A stretch of DNA of 50,535 nt, taken from NCBI GenBank assembly GCA_001790855.1, contig MGDH01000022.1, positions 71,116-121,650 of the forward strand, in the 5' to 3' direction. Below the pieces are notes generated by a model. That model was not told the origin of the DNA. It did not search any database and saw nothing but the letters and a program-made list of their open reading frames with translations. A program made the position numbers and the translations under genes. Positions within the stretch are counted from its first letter, which is position 1. Every line of letters begins with the position of its first letter. Of the stretch, positions 16,197-24,153 are shown in pieces. This DNA is from Candidatus Schekmanbacteria bacterium RIFCSPLOWO2_02_FULL_38_14 (GTDB taxonomy: Bacteria; Schekmanbacteria; GWA2-38-11).

Positions 16197-16613
16197 TTAA
16201 TCCCTTTCGTAATCACTTCTGCGGAGGGCTTTTTTTTCTGAGTGATGTTTCTTGTCTTTGAGGATTTTTTCTTTTGCCCGCTTTGACCTTTTCCTTTTCT
16301 GCCTTCTGATTTTTTCAATCTTTTGCCGGATTTCGCTTTTCTTTTTAAAAACCATCTCTTCAATCTTCTGCACGAGCAGTCGTCTTGCAAGGAACCTGTT
16401 CAGGGATTGTGAGCGTTCTCTCTGTACCTTTACTTCAATTCCGGTAGGAATATGCTTGAGGTAAACACAGGTTGAGGTTTTGTTTACATTCTGTCCGCCC
16501 TTTCCTCCAGAGCGGATAAATTTTTCTATAATATCCTTTTCAAAAATACCAAGTTTTCCCATGCGCTGAAAAAGCTTTTTTTCTTTATCAGTGTTTATTC
16601 CAAAAGAAGACAT
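16197..16613 (-). CDS. Release-factor-like peptidyl-tRNA hydrolase (GGQ protein, ArfB/YaeJ-like)
   Basis: A 138-aa protein made of only the catalytic domain of class I release factors. The GGQ motif is at residues 39-41 (FIRSGGKGGQNVNKTST), followed by CVYLKHIPTGIEVKVQRERSQ and NRFLARRLL. There is no stop-codon recognition domain. The C-terminal third is a very basic helical tail (KRKRSKRAKEKILKDKKHH), as in ArfB, where the tail enters the empty mRNA channel of stalled ribosomes. A ribosome rescue role is therefore likely. The ATG has AAAGGA upstream. It converges with the glutamate synthase operon and diverges from rsmB. Confidence 0.88.
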   Translation of the reverse strand: MSSFGINTDKEKKLFQRMGKLGIFEKDIIEKFIRSGGKGGQNVNKTSTCVYLKHIPTGIEVKVQRERSQSLNRFLARRLLVQKIEEMVFKKKSEIRQKIEKIRRQKRKRSKRAKEKILKDKKHHSEKKALRRSDYERD

Positions 16614-16761
16614 TGTAAATTCCTTTAATTTTTGTATGATTTTTTTATCGCAAACTCAAATTTTTTTGTCAAATAATTATTAAATATTTATATGAAAATT
16701 CTTATTATTGAACTAAAGGCAATATTAAATTAGCATTTATTAAGATAAAAAAGGAAAAGGA

Positions 16762-18159
16762 ATGAAGGTTTCTGAGGCAAGAAAGATAGCTTTTAAGGTT
16801 CTGTTGAGGTTTGAAAAGGGAGAGTTTAAGTTTTTAAAGGAATCTCTTAACAGATACATAGAGGATGCGAGGTTAAAAAAAGAAGATGTTGGGCTTGTAA
16901 CTGAGATTTCCTATGGTGTGATGAGATGGAGGGGGTTCCTTGACTCAGAGATAACAAGGTTTTCCAAAAAGAAGATTGTTTCCATTGATGTTGAAGTGCT
17001 TGTAATTCTGAGAATGGCAATTTACCAGATTCTGTTCTTGGGCAGAATTCCAAACAGGGCAATTGTTGATGAAGCGGCAAGGCTTGCGTATTTTTGCAGA
17101 AAAAGAAGCGCAATGGCTTTTATAAATGGTCTTTTGCGGAAGTATTTGAGGAGTCAGAAATCAGAAGTCAGAAACCAGAAGCCAGAAGTAGCTGCAGAGC
17201 AAAGCTCTGTTTCCAACTCAAAACAAGCGACAAGTGACATCTCAACTTATTCCCATCCCGAATGGATGGTTGAGAGATGGATTAAAAGGTTTGGGGTTGA
17301 TGGGGCCCAAAGACTATGCCAGTTTAATAACACAATCCCTCCAAAAGTTATAAGAGTTAACACAACTAAAATTTCAACTGACCAGCTCTTGAAATTATTC
17401 AGAGAAGATGGAATTGATTGTAAGCCTTCAAAATATTGTGAGGATGGTCTTATAGTTTCAAGCCTGCAGGAGATTTCAAAAAATTTATTGTTTGAAAAAG
17501 GTTATTTTTATATTCAGGATGAGGCTTCAATGCTTGTTTCAAAAATCCTTAAACCCCAGGAAGGAGAAAAGATTTTAGATATGTGCGCAGCCCCTGGTGG
17601 CAAAGCAACACATATCGCACAAATAATGGGAAAGATTGGATCGATTCTGGCAGTGGATAATGACCTGAGAAGGCTTCAAATGATTAAAGAAAACTGCAGG
17701 AGAATGGGAATTACTATGATAAAAATTGTATGCGGAGACGGGAAATATAGCTCTGCTCTGTTTAAGAAAAAATTTGACAGAGTCCTTGTTGATGCTCCAT
17801 GTTCAGGGACAGGGATTTTGAGAAGGAATCCTGAAATAAAATGGGTTAGAAGTTATGAGGATATAATTAGCCTTAAAAAATTACAGACAGAACTGCTTGC
17901 AAAAGCTTCAGAATGTGTAAATACTAATGGAATCCTTGTTTACAGCACCTGTTCTGCTGAAGCAGAGGAGAATCAGGAAGTAGTGGAGGCTTTTTTAGCA
18001 GGTCACAAAAACTTTGTTTTAGAAAAAGTAAAAAATGAAGTGCCGCAGGAAGCCAAAAAGTTTATAACCGGGGAAGGATATTTCTACAGCATTCCGGTCA
18101 TTGAAGACAATTCTTCCATGAATATATTCTTTGCGGCTAAGATGAGAAGAATATATTGA
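16762..18159 (+). CDS. rsmB: 16S rRNA m5C967 methyltransferase RsmB
   Basis: S-adenosylmethionine-dependent cytosine-5 methyltransferase of the RsmB/Sun family. An N-terminal NusB-like helical domain (1 to about 130) includes EISYGVMRWRGFLD and PNRAIVDEAARLA. The catalytic domain has DMCAAPGGKATHIAQ (SAM binding), DAPCSGTGILRRNPEIKW (motif IV cysteine) and VYSTCSAEAEENQ (catalytic cysteine). Between the domains, residues 131-143 (SQKSEVRNQKPEV) and part of the following Ser/Ala-rich stretch look like a translated dispersed repeat, not native sequence. The linker tolerates it and both domains remain intact. The ATG follows AAAAGGA. Confidence 0.93.
   Translation: MKVSEARKIAFKVLLRFEKGEFKFLKESLNRYIEDARLKKEDVGLVTEISYGVMRWRGFLDSEITRFSKKKIVSIDVEVLVILRMAIYQILFLGRIPNRAIVDEAARLAYFCRKRSAMAFINGLLRKYLRSQKSEVRNQKPEVAAEQSSVSNSKQATSDISTYSHPEWMVERWIKRFGVDGAQRLCQFNNTIPPKVIRVNTTKISTDQLLKLFREDGIDCKPSKYCEDGLIVSSLQEISKNLLFEKGYFYIQDEASMLVSKILKPQEGEKILDMCAAPGGKATHIAQIMGKIGSILAVDNDLRRLQMIKENCRRMGITMIKIVCGDGKYSSALFKKKFDRVLVDAPCSGTGILRRNPEIKWVRSYEDIISLKKLQTELLAKASECVNTNGILVYSTCSAEAEENQEVVEAFLAGHKNFVLEKVKNEVPQEAKKFITGEGYFYSIPVIEDNSSMNIFFAAKMRRIY
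17152..17190. repeat. Dispersed short repeat inserted in frame in rsmB
   Basis: A tandem-like pattern built from AGTCAGAAATCAGAAG and variants (AGTCAGAAACCAGAAGCCAG), translated as SQKSEVRNQKPEV. Degenerate repeat-like DNA continues to about 17240. It lies exactly at the NusB/methyltransferase domain boundary. Confidence 0.6.
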
Positions 18160-18184
18160 AGAGAAACTGATTGCATTTTTGGGG

Positions 18185-18213
18185 TTGACAATATATCTTT
18201 GCTTTGCTATTTA
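18185..18213 (+). promoter_or_regulatory. Sigma-70-like promoter upstream of tRNA-Lys
   Basis: TTGACA (18185-18190), a 17-nt spacer, then TATTTA (18208-18213). It lies about 115 bp before the tRNA-Lys gene and after the rsmB stop. The -35 is perfect and the -10 matches four of six bases. Confidence 0.45.
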
Positions 18214-18330
18214 ACACAGCCTTTTTGTTAAGTATATTATTGCACGGATTTATGAAAAATTACACAGGTTTTAGCTATAAATTTAATCTGAGCAATCAAA
18301 ATTTTTAATCAGCGTAACCAGTGTAACTTT

Positions 18331-18403
18331 GGGCCGTTAGCTCAGGTGGTAGAGCATCTGCCTTTTAAGCAGATGGTCGCTGGTTCGAGTCCAGCACGGC
18401 TCA
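18331..18403 (+). tRNA. tRNA-Lys (anticodon TTT)
   Basis: Seven-base acceptor GGGCCGT pairs with ACGGCTC (one G-T pair), discriminator A, D-arm TAGCTCAGGTGGTAGAG, anticodon loop CTTTTAA with TTT, and T-loop GGTTCGAGTCC. 73 nt; the CCA end is not encoded. Confidence 0.97.
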
Positions 18404-18410
18404 ATGAAGC

Positions 18411-18634
18411 AGGGAACAGAGTAGAGGGTTAAGAGTTCAGATCACTGGCTACAAATTTTGAAGTCATTGCCTTCTTCTAAGAAAAGTATAAATTATGTAT
18501 CAGAAATTGAGAGTTTAAACATAGAGGTTATAAAAATGCTAATTACCATGATCAAGCGTATAGAGGAAAAACGAAGTGTTTAATTGTTTTCACTAAAACC
18601 TATACTCTCAACCCTTAGCTCTAAACTCTGTTTT
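18411..18634. repeat. Inter-tRNA spacer bounded by an imperfect inverted repeat
   Basis: AACAGAGTAGAGGGTTAAGAG after tRNA-Lys is mirrored by CTCTCAACCCTTAGCTCTAA before tRNA-Glu. The arms are imperfect and about 170 bp apart. No gene or further structure is seen in the spacer. Confidence 0.4.
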
Positions 18635-18637
18635 CAT

Positions 18638-18710
18638 GTCCCCATCGTCTAGTGGCCTAGGACACCGGCCTTTCACGTCGGCAACGGGGGTTCGACTCCC
18701 CCTGGGGACG
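18638..18710 (+). tRNA. tRNA-Glu (anticodon TTC)
   Basis: Acceptor GTCCCCA pairs perfectly with TGGGGAC, discriminator G, anticodon loop CTTTCAC with TTC, T-arm CGGGGGTTCGACTCCCCC. 73 nt; CCA not encoded. Confidence 0.97.
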
Positions 18711-18834
18711 TAATAAAAAAGTTAAAAAATTAAAGCTCAAAAATAAAATCTAAACTTTTCTATTGACCAAATCTTTTATTTTAGTAATATGCCTGCTTTC
18801 ATAAAAGATTAAATAAAATTTAAGGAGGAAGTTT

Positions 18835-19404
18835 ATGTCAAGAACAGTACCGAACATAGAATGTAATTACATTGGAGTGTTTAATAATAAATGCAACTAT
18901 GTAATACCGACAACTGAAGGCGTTCAAGTTCACAGAATGCCGCCATGCGCAAAGGGAGGAGATACTTATCAGGTTATTGCTGATCTGGAAGCAACTCCGG
19001 AGGAATGTTTTGATGCTATAACCGATTTTGAACTCATGCAGACTACCTCAAGCGTAATCAAAGAAATTATTGTCCATAAGAGAGACGAGGAGGGCGCTAC
19101 AATAGAGATGAGACTGCACCCTGAAATTGATTCAGGAACATTTTATTACCGCTATGCCTTTGACAGAAAAAATACACAGATGTTTTTCTGGATGTATGAT
19201 TACAAAGGGCCAAAAAGACAATGGTATGCAATCAATGTCGAGACCAGGGTCTATTCCTTTGGAAAGATATCAAGGATAATTCTGACAGAAACCTTTGTCA
19301 TGGAAAAGGGAATACCAAATGCAGATGCAACCGGGCTTTTTACAGGTGTTGCCCATGACATGATAAACAGGACTAAGAAAAGAAGAGAAATGAAGAAGAA
19401 GTAA
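18835..19404 (+). CDS. SRPBCC/START-like domain protein of unknown function
   Basis: A 189-aa soluble protein with a very good ribosome site (TAAGGAGGAAGTTT before ATG). Residues about 45-185 read like a SRPBCC (START/polyketide cyclase-like) fold: VIADLEATPEECFDAITDFE and STVIKEIIVHKRDEEG-like strand patterns (here SSVIKEIIVHKRDEEG), then a long helix at the C-terminus (GLFTGVAHDMINRTKKRREM). Such folds bind hydrophobic ligands or quinones. The N-terminal 35 residues, with C10, C16 and C37, are not part of that fold. There is no signal peptide. The function cannot be named; the gene stands alone between tRNA-Glu and a convergent methyltransferase. Confidence 0.6.
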   Translation: MSRTVPNIECNYIGVFNNKCNYVIPTTEGVQVHRMPPCAKGGDTYQVIADLEATPEECFDAITDFELMQTTSSVIKEIIVHKRDEEGATIEMRLHPEIDSGTFYYRYAFDRKNTQMFFWMYDYKGPKRQWYAINVETRVYSFGKISRIILTETFVMEKGIPNADATGLFTGVAHDMINRTKKRREMKKK

Positions 19405-19405
19405 T

Positions 19406-19452
19406 AAATCTCCCTCTTGCCCCCCTTTAATAAAGGGGGGTTGGGGGGATTT
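19406..19452. repeat. C-rich/G-rich palindrome between convergent genes, possible bidirectional terminator
   Basis: Core stem CCCCCCTTT/AAAGGGGGG with loop AAT, flanked by AAATCTCCC and GGGGGGATTT. It fills the 51-bp space between two convergent stops, where it could terminate both transcripts. Same family as 3058, 10757 and 32552. Confidence 0.75.
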
Positions 19453-19455
19453 GAC

Positions 19456-20196
19456 TCAGATCTTATAAATCCTTTTTATCTCCTCAGAATAGTCACCTTT
19501 TCTCTTGTAAACCATTAGTGGCGGTAATACCTTTGTTCCCGGCTTTCCGTCTTTTGCTGATTCTATAAGAACCATTTTTGATTCGCCATTCTGTGTGGAG
19601 TGGATAAAACGAATAGTTTTTGGCTCAAAGTTGTGAGTTTTTAGCTCAAACAGAAGAGTGGAGAGGCGTTCGGGAGAATATATCAGGATTAACCTTCCCT
19701 TATTTTTTACCAAAAAAGTTCCTGCTTTTACCAAGTCAGTGAGTTTGCATTTAAGTTCGTGGCGCGCAACTGCCTTTTGCAAAGCAAGATTTATCCTTCC
19801 GCTTTTTTCTGTCCTGTATGGCGGGTTTGCTACGACTATGTCAAACTGATTTTTTCTGAAAATTTTCTGGGTTTCTTTAATATCTCCTTTTATTATTTTT
19901 ATTCTATCTTCAAGTTTGTTAATTTTTACGCTTCTCTCTGCCATCTCGCATAATTCTTCCTGTATTTCAAGAGCGGTTATTTCAATATCTTTAAACTTTG
20001 TGGCAAGAATTATCGGAATAATACCGCTTCCTGTTCCCATATCAAGAACAGATGTTTTTGGAAGAATGAATTTTGATGTAAAATCTGCCAGAAGAACAGC
20101 ATCAAGAGAGAAACGGTAACCATCTTTTTTCTGGATAATTTTCAAGTTTGAACCAGACAGGATATCAAGTGTTTCATTTTCTAAAATTTCTGCCAT
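19456..20196 (-). CDS. TrmN6/YfiC-like adenine N6-methyltransferase
   Basis: S-adenosylmethionine-dependent N6-adenine methyltransferase of the YfiC/TrmN6 group, which in E. coli modifies A37 of tRNA-Val. SAM-binding motif I is VLDMGTGSGIIPIILA and the catalytic motif IV is VVANPPYR. The N-terminal LKIIQKKDGYRFSLDAVLLADF is typical of the group. An upstream in-frame TTG (20241) would add 15 residues, but the ATG at 20196 begins the conserved region. Neither start has a strong ribosome site. The substrate in this organism is inferred from the family. Confidence 0.83.
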   Translation of the reverse strand: MAEILENETLDILSGSNLKIIQKKDGYRFSLDAVLLADFTSKFILPKTSVLDMGTGSGIIPIILATKFKDIEITALEIQEELCEMAERSVKINKLEDRIKIIKGDIKETQKIFRKNQFDIVVANPPYRTEKSGRINLALQKAVARHELKCKLTDLVKAGTFLVKNKGRLILIYSPERLSTLLFELKTHNFEPKTIRFIHSTQNGESKMVLIESAKDGKPGTKVLPPLMVYKRKGDYSEEIKRIYKI

Positions 20197-20246
20197 AATA
20201 TTTATTTTTGTGAATGTAGCTGACAAAAGTTTAAATATCAAAGCTC

Positions 20247-20301
20247 AAATGTCAAATCAAGCTCAAACAAATAAATGACAAATTTGAATAATTTGACATT
20301 T
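20247..20301. repeat. AT-rich dispersed inverted repeat (CAAATGTC/GACATTTG type)
   Basis: Perfect 11-bp arms AAATGTCAAAT (20247-20257) and ATTTGACATTT (20291-20301) around an AT-rich centre that contains further CAAAT units. It lies between the divergent methyltransferase and thioredoxin genes. Related patterns occur at 20893, 35090, 35757 and 37767. Confidence 0.6.
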
Positions 20302-20350
20302 AGACGCTTATCAATTATAACTTTTATCAAATTAAGGAGGGGACTTGGAT

Positions 20351-20872
20351 ATGAATTCTGATTTGAAAAAGATTTTTTCAGGAGTTTTTGCTTTGTTTTT
20401 AATTCTTCCAATACTTTTCTGCTCAAAGAAAAAAGAGGCAGAATCCTCAACTGATGCAAGTGCAAAACTTGCCCCTTATTTTACGCTTCCTGATATTAAC
20501 GGAAAAATGGTTAGCCTCAGGGATTTCAAGGGAAAGGTTTTGATTCTTGATTTCTGGGCTACATGGTGCCCTCCTTGCAGAGAGGAAATACCCCATTTTA
20601 AGGACCTTTATGCCCAGTATAAAAGAAAGGGACTTGAGATAGTAGGAATTGCTGTTGATCAGGGCGGAACCAAGGCAGTAAAGCCATTTGTTGAGATAAA
20701 TAGAATCAGTTACACAATACTGATAGGAAGCGAAGAAGTTACGAATTCTTATGGCGGAATCATAGGAATTCCAACAACCTTTGTGATTGACCGTAAAGGC
20801 AACATAGTAAGAAAATATGTTGGATACAGGGAAAAAGAGGTTTTTGAAGAGGACATAAAAGGTCTGTTGTGA
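20351..20872 (+). CDS. TlpA/ResA-like membrane-anchored thioredoxin-fold protein
   Basis: Extracytoplasmic thiol-disulfide oxidoreductase of the TlpA/ResA/AhpC-TSA group. The N-terminal hydrophobic segment (residues 8-23) ends in LPILFCSKKK; Cys24 could be a lipidation site, though Phe before Cys is unusual, so an uncleaved anchor is possible. The active site is C73-P-P-C76 in FWATWCPPCREE and the cis-proline loop is GIPTTFVID. An in-frame TTG at 20345 is too close to AAGGAGG; the ATG at 20351 is spaced correctly. Likely roles are cytochrome c maturation or periplasmic thiol reduction. No neighbour gene supports either. Confidence 0.88.
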   Translation: MNSDLKKIFSGVFALFLILPILFCSKKKEAESSTDASAKLAPYFTLPDINGKMVSLRDFKGKVLILDFWATWCPPCREEIPHFKDLYAQYKRKGLEIVGIAVDQGGTKAVKPFVEINRISYTILIGSEEVTNSYGGIIGIPTTFVIDRKGNIVRKYVGYREKEVFEEDIKGLL

Positions 20873-20892
20873 AAAATTAAAAAGTATAAATT

Positions 20893-20920
20893 CAAATGTC
20901 AAAATCCAAATGACAAATGA
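20893..20920. repeat. AT-rich dispersed repeat units between tlpA-like and M16 genes
   Basis: CAAATGTCAAAATCCAAATGACAAATG, units shared with 20247, 35090, 35757 and 37767. The neighbouring M16 gene ends in AGTTCAAATGACTAA, which looks derived from the same repeat. Confidence 0.5.
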
Positions 20921-20945
20921 GTATTAAAATCCAAATATTAAAATT

Positions 20946-23615
20946 TTAGTCATTTGAACTTCCCTTTTCTGGTCTGATAATTGCCAGAGCATAGTGATTA
21001 AAATCTATATATTTTTTTGCTACATTCAGGATATCTTCAGAAGTTACTGCAGAGATTCTTTCTGCATATTTTTTGTATGAGTCAAATCCAAGTCCGTATC
21101 TCTCACTAAAGGCAATTTCAGAAGCAAGGGCTGCTCTTTTCTGCAATCCGATTTCAAAATTACCAATCATTGATTTTTTTGTTCTTTCAAGCTCTTCATC
21201 ACCTACTTTTTCCTGCGTGAGTTTGATAAGTTCATTTTTGATCCCTTCAATAGCTTTATCAATTTTTTCAGGGCTTGTTCCAATGTATGCAGCAAAAACC
21301 CCTTTATCCATACGGATTTGATTTATTGATGTAACTGAATAGGCAAGACTCTGCTTGTCGCGCAGTTCTATAAAAAGCCTTCCGCCCTGTCCTGATAAAA
21401 TATTGCTTAAGACCTCCAGTGCATACCTGTCAGGGTCGTGGTTATCAACGCCAAGAAAGCCAAGCAGTATATGTGCCTGCTTTTTGTCTCTGTAGATTAT
21501 TGAGCTTTTATTTGTTTCAAGCGGCGAAGGGTCTGAAATCTCAGGCATAGAAAAGGTTTCCTTTTTTAAGTTTCTAAAAGCATTCTCTATCTTTCCTGAA
21601 ACATTCTCAGTTTTTACGTCTCCAACAACTGTAAAGACCAGATTCTCAGGCACAGCAAATTTTTTGTAAAATTCCAAGAGGTCCTCTTTTTTAATGCTGC
21701 TAATACTCTCCTTTGTTCCAAGGACATCTCTGCTATACGGATGTTTCTGGTAAAGAAGCTGGTTAAACAGGTTTGATACAAGGTGAGTCAAGTCATCGTC
21801 CTGGTTTTTTATGGCTAAGAGTATTTCCTTCTTTTTTTTCTCAAACTCTGATTCATCAAATGACGGGTTTAGGATAATATCAGATATTAAATTAAACCCA
21901 TTATCAAGGAATCTGCTGAGCAGTTTTGCCTTTATGCCAAAACTGTCTTTTCCGGAAAAACTTTGAAGGCTTCCGGCAATTGATTCAACTTCTTTTGCTA
22001 TGTCATCAGCATTTCTGATAACAGTTCCTTTTGTCAGCATTTCAGATGTAAAGCTTGAAATTCCGTCTTTGTTTTCAGGTTCAAACCGTGTGCCTGCGAG
22101 AAAAACCGCATTGATTGCAACTATTGGCATTTCGTGGTCTTCTTTAATCAGAAGCGTTATGCCATTGGGCAAGATCCTCTTTGTTATATCATCAGGCTTG
22201 GTGCTTGCTGTTTGTTCAAGAGGGATTTCCTGAACTTTTTTTTCTGCATTCAGGGCAAGGGCAATTATTTCCTGCGGGAAGATATCTTTCCCTCCTGCTT
22301 GCGGAGCAAGGACTGTTGCGGTCAGGTTAGAGTTGTTGAAATATTTTTCAGCAACCTTTTTTATGTCAGCAGTTGTTACATTTTTTATTGCAGCAATGTA
22401 TTTCTCTTCAAAATCAAGCCCTCCTGCAATTGTTTCAAAATAACCAAGCTTTTTTGCTTCACCCTGAACGGTTTCCCTGTCGTATACAAAATCGCTTTCA
22501 AGAATAAGTTTTGCTTTCTCAAGCTCTTCTGAAGTTACTTCTTTTGTTTTCAGAAGATAGACTTCCTCCAGAATTGGCAGTATTGCCTCTTTTATCTTCT
22601 CTTTTTCAAGAGCTGCTCCTGCCAGAAACAATCCCGGATATTTCGGGGTCATTGAATAGGATGAAATAGAATTAACGAGATTCAAATCAGACTTTATTTT
22701 TTTATACAGCCTTGAGCTTTCTCCCTGACCAAGGATTACTGAGATGATATCAAGGACAGGGATATCTTCGTGGTTTAATGCCGGGATGTGGAATGCAAAA
22801 TTAAGATTTGCCTCTTTTATTTCGTCATATGATATTTTACTCCTGATATGCATCTGAACAGGTTCAACAGGGATATTTATTTCAGGCAGGGGTGATGATT
22901 TGAAGTCAGCAAAGGAGTTCTTGATTTTCTTAAGAGCCTCTTCTGCTTTAAAATCTCCGACAACCACAAAAACCATATTGTTTGGCACATACCACTGCTT
23001 GTAAAAATTCAATATGTGCTCTCTTGTGAGGCTTTTAACAGTTTCTTCATATCCAATGATTGGGCGCCTGTAGGAATGCTTTTCATAGGCTGTTGCAAAT
23101 AGTTCTTCATAAGCTCTGGATGAAGGTTCGTCCTTTCCCATTTTCAGCTCTTCAAGGATGACTGATTCCTCTTTTTTAAGCTCCTCAGGGTCGAACGATG
23201 AATTCTGGATAGCATCTGAGATAATATCAAGCCCTGTATCAAAATAGCGGCTTGCAATTGCAAGATGATAGACTGTCATATCAATAGAGGTATATGCATT
23301 GATATATCCTCCTGCCTCGTCTACCTCCTTTGCAATCCCTCCAACTCCCCTCTTTTTTGTTCCTTTAAAAAGCATATGTTCAAAGACATGGGCAATTCCG
23401 GCTTCATTATCGTTTTCATAAGCGCTTCCAGCCCTTACCCACATATTGAAGGCAACTACAGGGAAAGAATGGCTCTCCCTGAGTATTACAGTCAAACCAT
23501 TATCGAGTGTTGTTTTCTGAATTTGCTGCTCCTGCTGTGCATGAGAAAAATATGAGATAAAGAGAAGCAGAGACAATATTGCAGAAATATTAAAAGTCAA
23601 CTTTTTTTTAAACAT
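20946..23615 (-). CDS. M16 family zinc peptidase, fused active and inactive halves
   Basis: Periplasmic insulinase/pitrilysin-type metallopeptidase of 889 aa with an N-terminal signal sequence (about residues 1-26, ending SHAQ). The first half has the inverted zinc motif H76-V-F-E79-H80 (AHVFEHMLFKGT) and a downstream glutamate region EESVILEELKMG. The second half (from about residue 465) repeats the fold (LPNGITLLIKEDHEMPIVA, SSFTSEMLTKGT) but has no HxxEH, so it is the non-catalytic partner. In many bacteria the two are separate adjacent genes; here they are one chain. The ATG follows GGAGG. The last residues (SSND) coincide with a dispersed AT-rich repeat. Confidence 0.93.
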   Translation of the reverse strand: MFKKKLTFNISAILSLLLFISYFSHAQQEQQIQKTTLDNGLTVILRESHSFPVVAFNMWVRAGSAYENDNEAGIAHVFEHMLFKGTKKRGVGGIAKEVDEAGGYINAYTSIDMTVYHLAIASRYFDTGLDIISDAIQNSSFDPEELKKEESVILEELKMGKDEPSSRAYEELFATAYEKHSYRRPIIGYEETVKSLTREHILNFYKQWYVPNNMVFVVVGDFKAEEALKKIKNSFADFKSSPLPEINIPVEPVQMHIRSKISYDEIKEANLNFAFHIPALNHEDIPVLDIISVILGQGESSRLYKKIKSDLNLVNSISSYSMTPKYPGLFLAGAALEKEKIKEAILPILEEVYLLKTKEVTSEELEKAKLILESDFVYDRETVQGEAKKLGYFETIAGGLDFEEKYIAAIKNVTTADIKKVAEKYFNNSNLTATVLAPQAGGKDIFPQEIIALALNAEKKVQEIPLEQTASTKPDDITKRILPNGITLLIKEDHEMPIVAINAVFLAGTRFEPENKDGISSFTSEMLTKGTVIRNADDIAKEVESIAGSLQSFSGKDSFGIKAKLLSRFLDNGFNLISDIILNPSFDESEFEKKKKEILLAIKNQDDDLTHLVSNLFNQLLYQKHPYSRDVLGTKESISSIKKEDLLEFYKKFAVPENLVFTVVGDVKTENVSGKIENAFRNLKKETFSMPEISDPSPLETNKSSIIYRDKKQAHILLGFLGVDNHDPDRYALEVLSNILSGQGGRLFIELRDKQSLAYSVTSINQIRMDKGVFAAYIGTSPEKIDKAIEGIKNELIKLTQEKVGDEELERTKKSMIGNFEIGLQKRAALASEIAFSERYGLGFDSYKKYAERISAVTSEDILNVAKKYIDFNHYALAIIRPEKGSSND

Positions 23616-23790
23616 TCTGTTTAATCCTCCTGTATTTGCAGAAACAGACTTGACCCTTTTGGGCGAGTCACCTACAAAATATCTATGCTTAGATATATAA
23701 GCTTACAGTCTTTGTCAAGACATGGAATGATTTTCTTGCAATTTTAAATTTTCATAAATATGATTTTGTTTATCAGGTTGTTGTGAAAAT

Positions 23791-23875
23791 GTAGAAACAG
23801 GTCCCTGCCTGCGGCAGGCAGGTTTAAACCTGTTAACTCAATTAAAAATCAACACACATAAATGTGTGTTTCTAC
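23791..23875. repeat. REPIN-like doublet, GTAG...CTAC unit 1
   Basis: Begins GTAGAAACAG and ends GTGTTTCTAC (9 of 10 complementary). Inside are an ACAGGT/AACCTGT hairpin, itself carrying an inner CCTGCC/GGCAGG palindrome, and an ACACA/TGTGT hairpin. It lies in the 538-bp gap after the M16 gene, together with a second unit 8 bp away. Confidence 0.7.
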
Positions 23876-23883
23876 ATTTCTCT

Positions 23884-23949
23884 GTAGAAACAGGTTTTTA
23901 AACCTGTTAGTCTATTAAAAGACCAACAGACCTGAAGGTCTGTTTCTAC
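23884..23949. repeat. REPIN-like doublet, GTAG...CTAC unit 2
   Basis: A 66-bp unit with perfect 10-bp ends GTAGAAACAG / CTGTTTCTAC. It holds hairpins ACAGGTTT/AAACCTGT and ACAGACCT/AGGTCTGT facing each other. This is the layout of REP doublets (REPINs). Confidence 0.75.
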
Positions 23950-24002
23950 ATATAATTTTTTTTATCAGAGAAAAAACTCCATGTCTCAAAACACACTCTT
24001 AG

Positions 24003-24071
24003 CGGCAGATTGATGCAACAGACAAGCAGATTGACCAACTGGTTTATGAATTGCTTCATATTTCCCCTTGA
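24003..24071 (+). pseudogene. Remnant of the C-terminus of a type IIG restriction enzyme/adenine methylase
   Basis: 22 codons read RQIDATDKQIDQLVYELLHI then SP and a stop. The pattern (I-D-x-T-D-x-Q-I-D-x-L-V-Y-E-L) is characteristic of the extreme C-terminus of Eco57I-like restriction-methylation proteins. An in-frame TAG stands directly before it and no larger coding frame remains, so it is a decayed fragment. Its stop overlaps the -35 of the next promoter. Confidence 0.55.
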
Positions 24072-24097
24072 CAGAATCTAATAAATCCAGTTAATAT
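24068..24097 (+). promoter_or_regulatory. Sigma-70 promoter of the winged-helix/nucleotidyltransferase pair
   Basis: Perfect TTGACA (24068-24073), 18-nt spacer and TAATAT (24092-24097). The predicted transcription start near 24104 falls inside the palindromic operator. Confidence 0.7.
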
Positions 24098-24102
24098 ATG
24101 AA

Positions 24103-24134
24103 CAATAATATTGCTCGTATGAGCAATATTATTG
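24103..24134. promoter_or_regulatory. Perfect 14-bp palindrome, predicted operator
   Basis: CAATAATATTGCTC - GTAT - GAGCAATATTATTG, a perfect 14-bp inverted repeat immediately after the -10 and 19 bp before the winged-helix gene. Position and symmetry fit an autorepression site for the downstream DNA-binding protein. There is no T-tract after it, so a terminator is unlikely. Confidence 0.7.
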
Positions 24135-24153
24135 AACAGTTCTAAAACAGAAT

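Noticed and set aside
23791..23949. Possible CRISPR array because of repeated GTAGAAACAGG units.
   Set aside because: Only two units, unequal spacing, and the repeats form hairpins with inverted ends; no cas genes are present.
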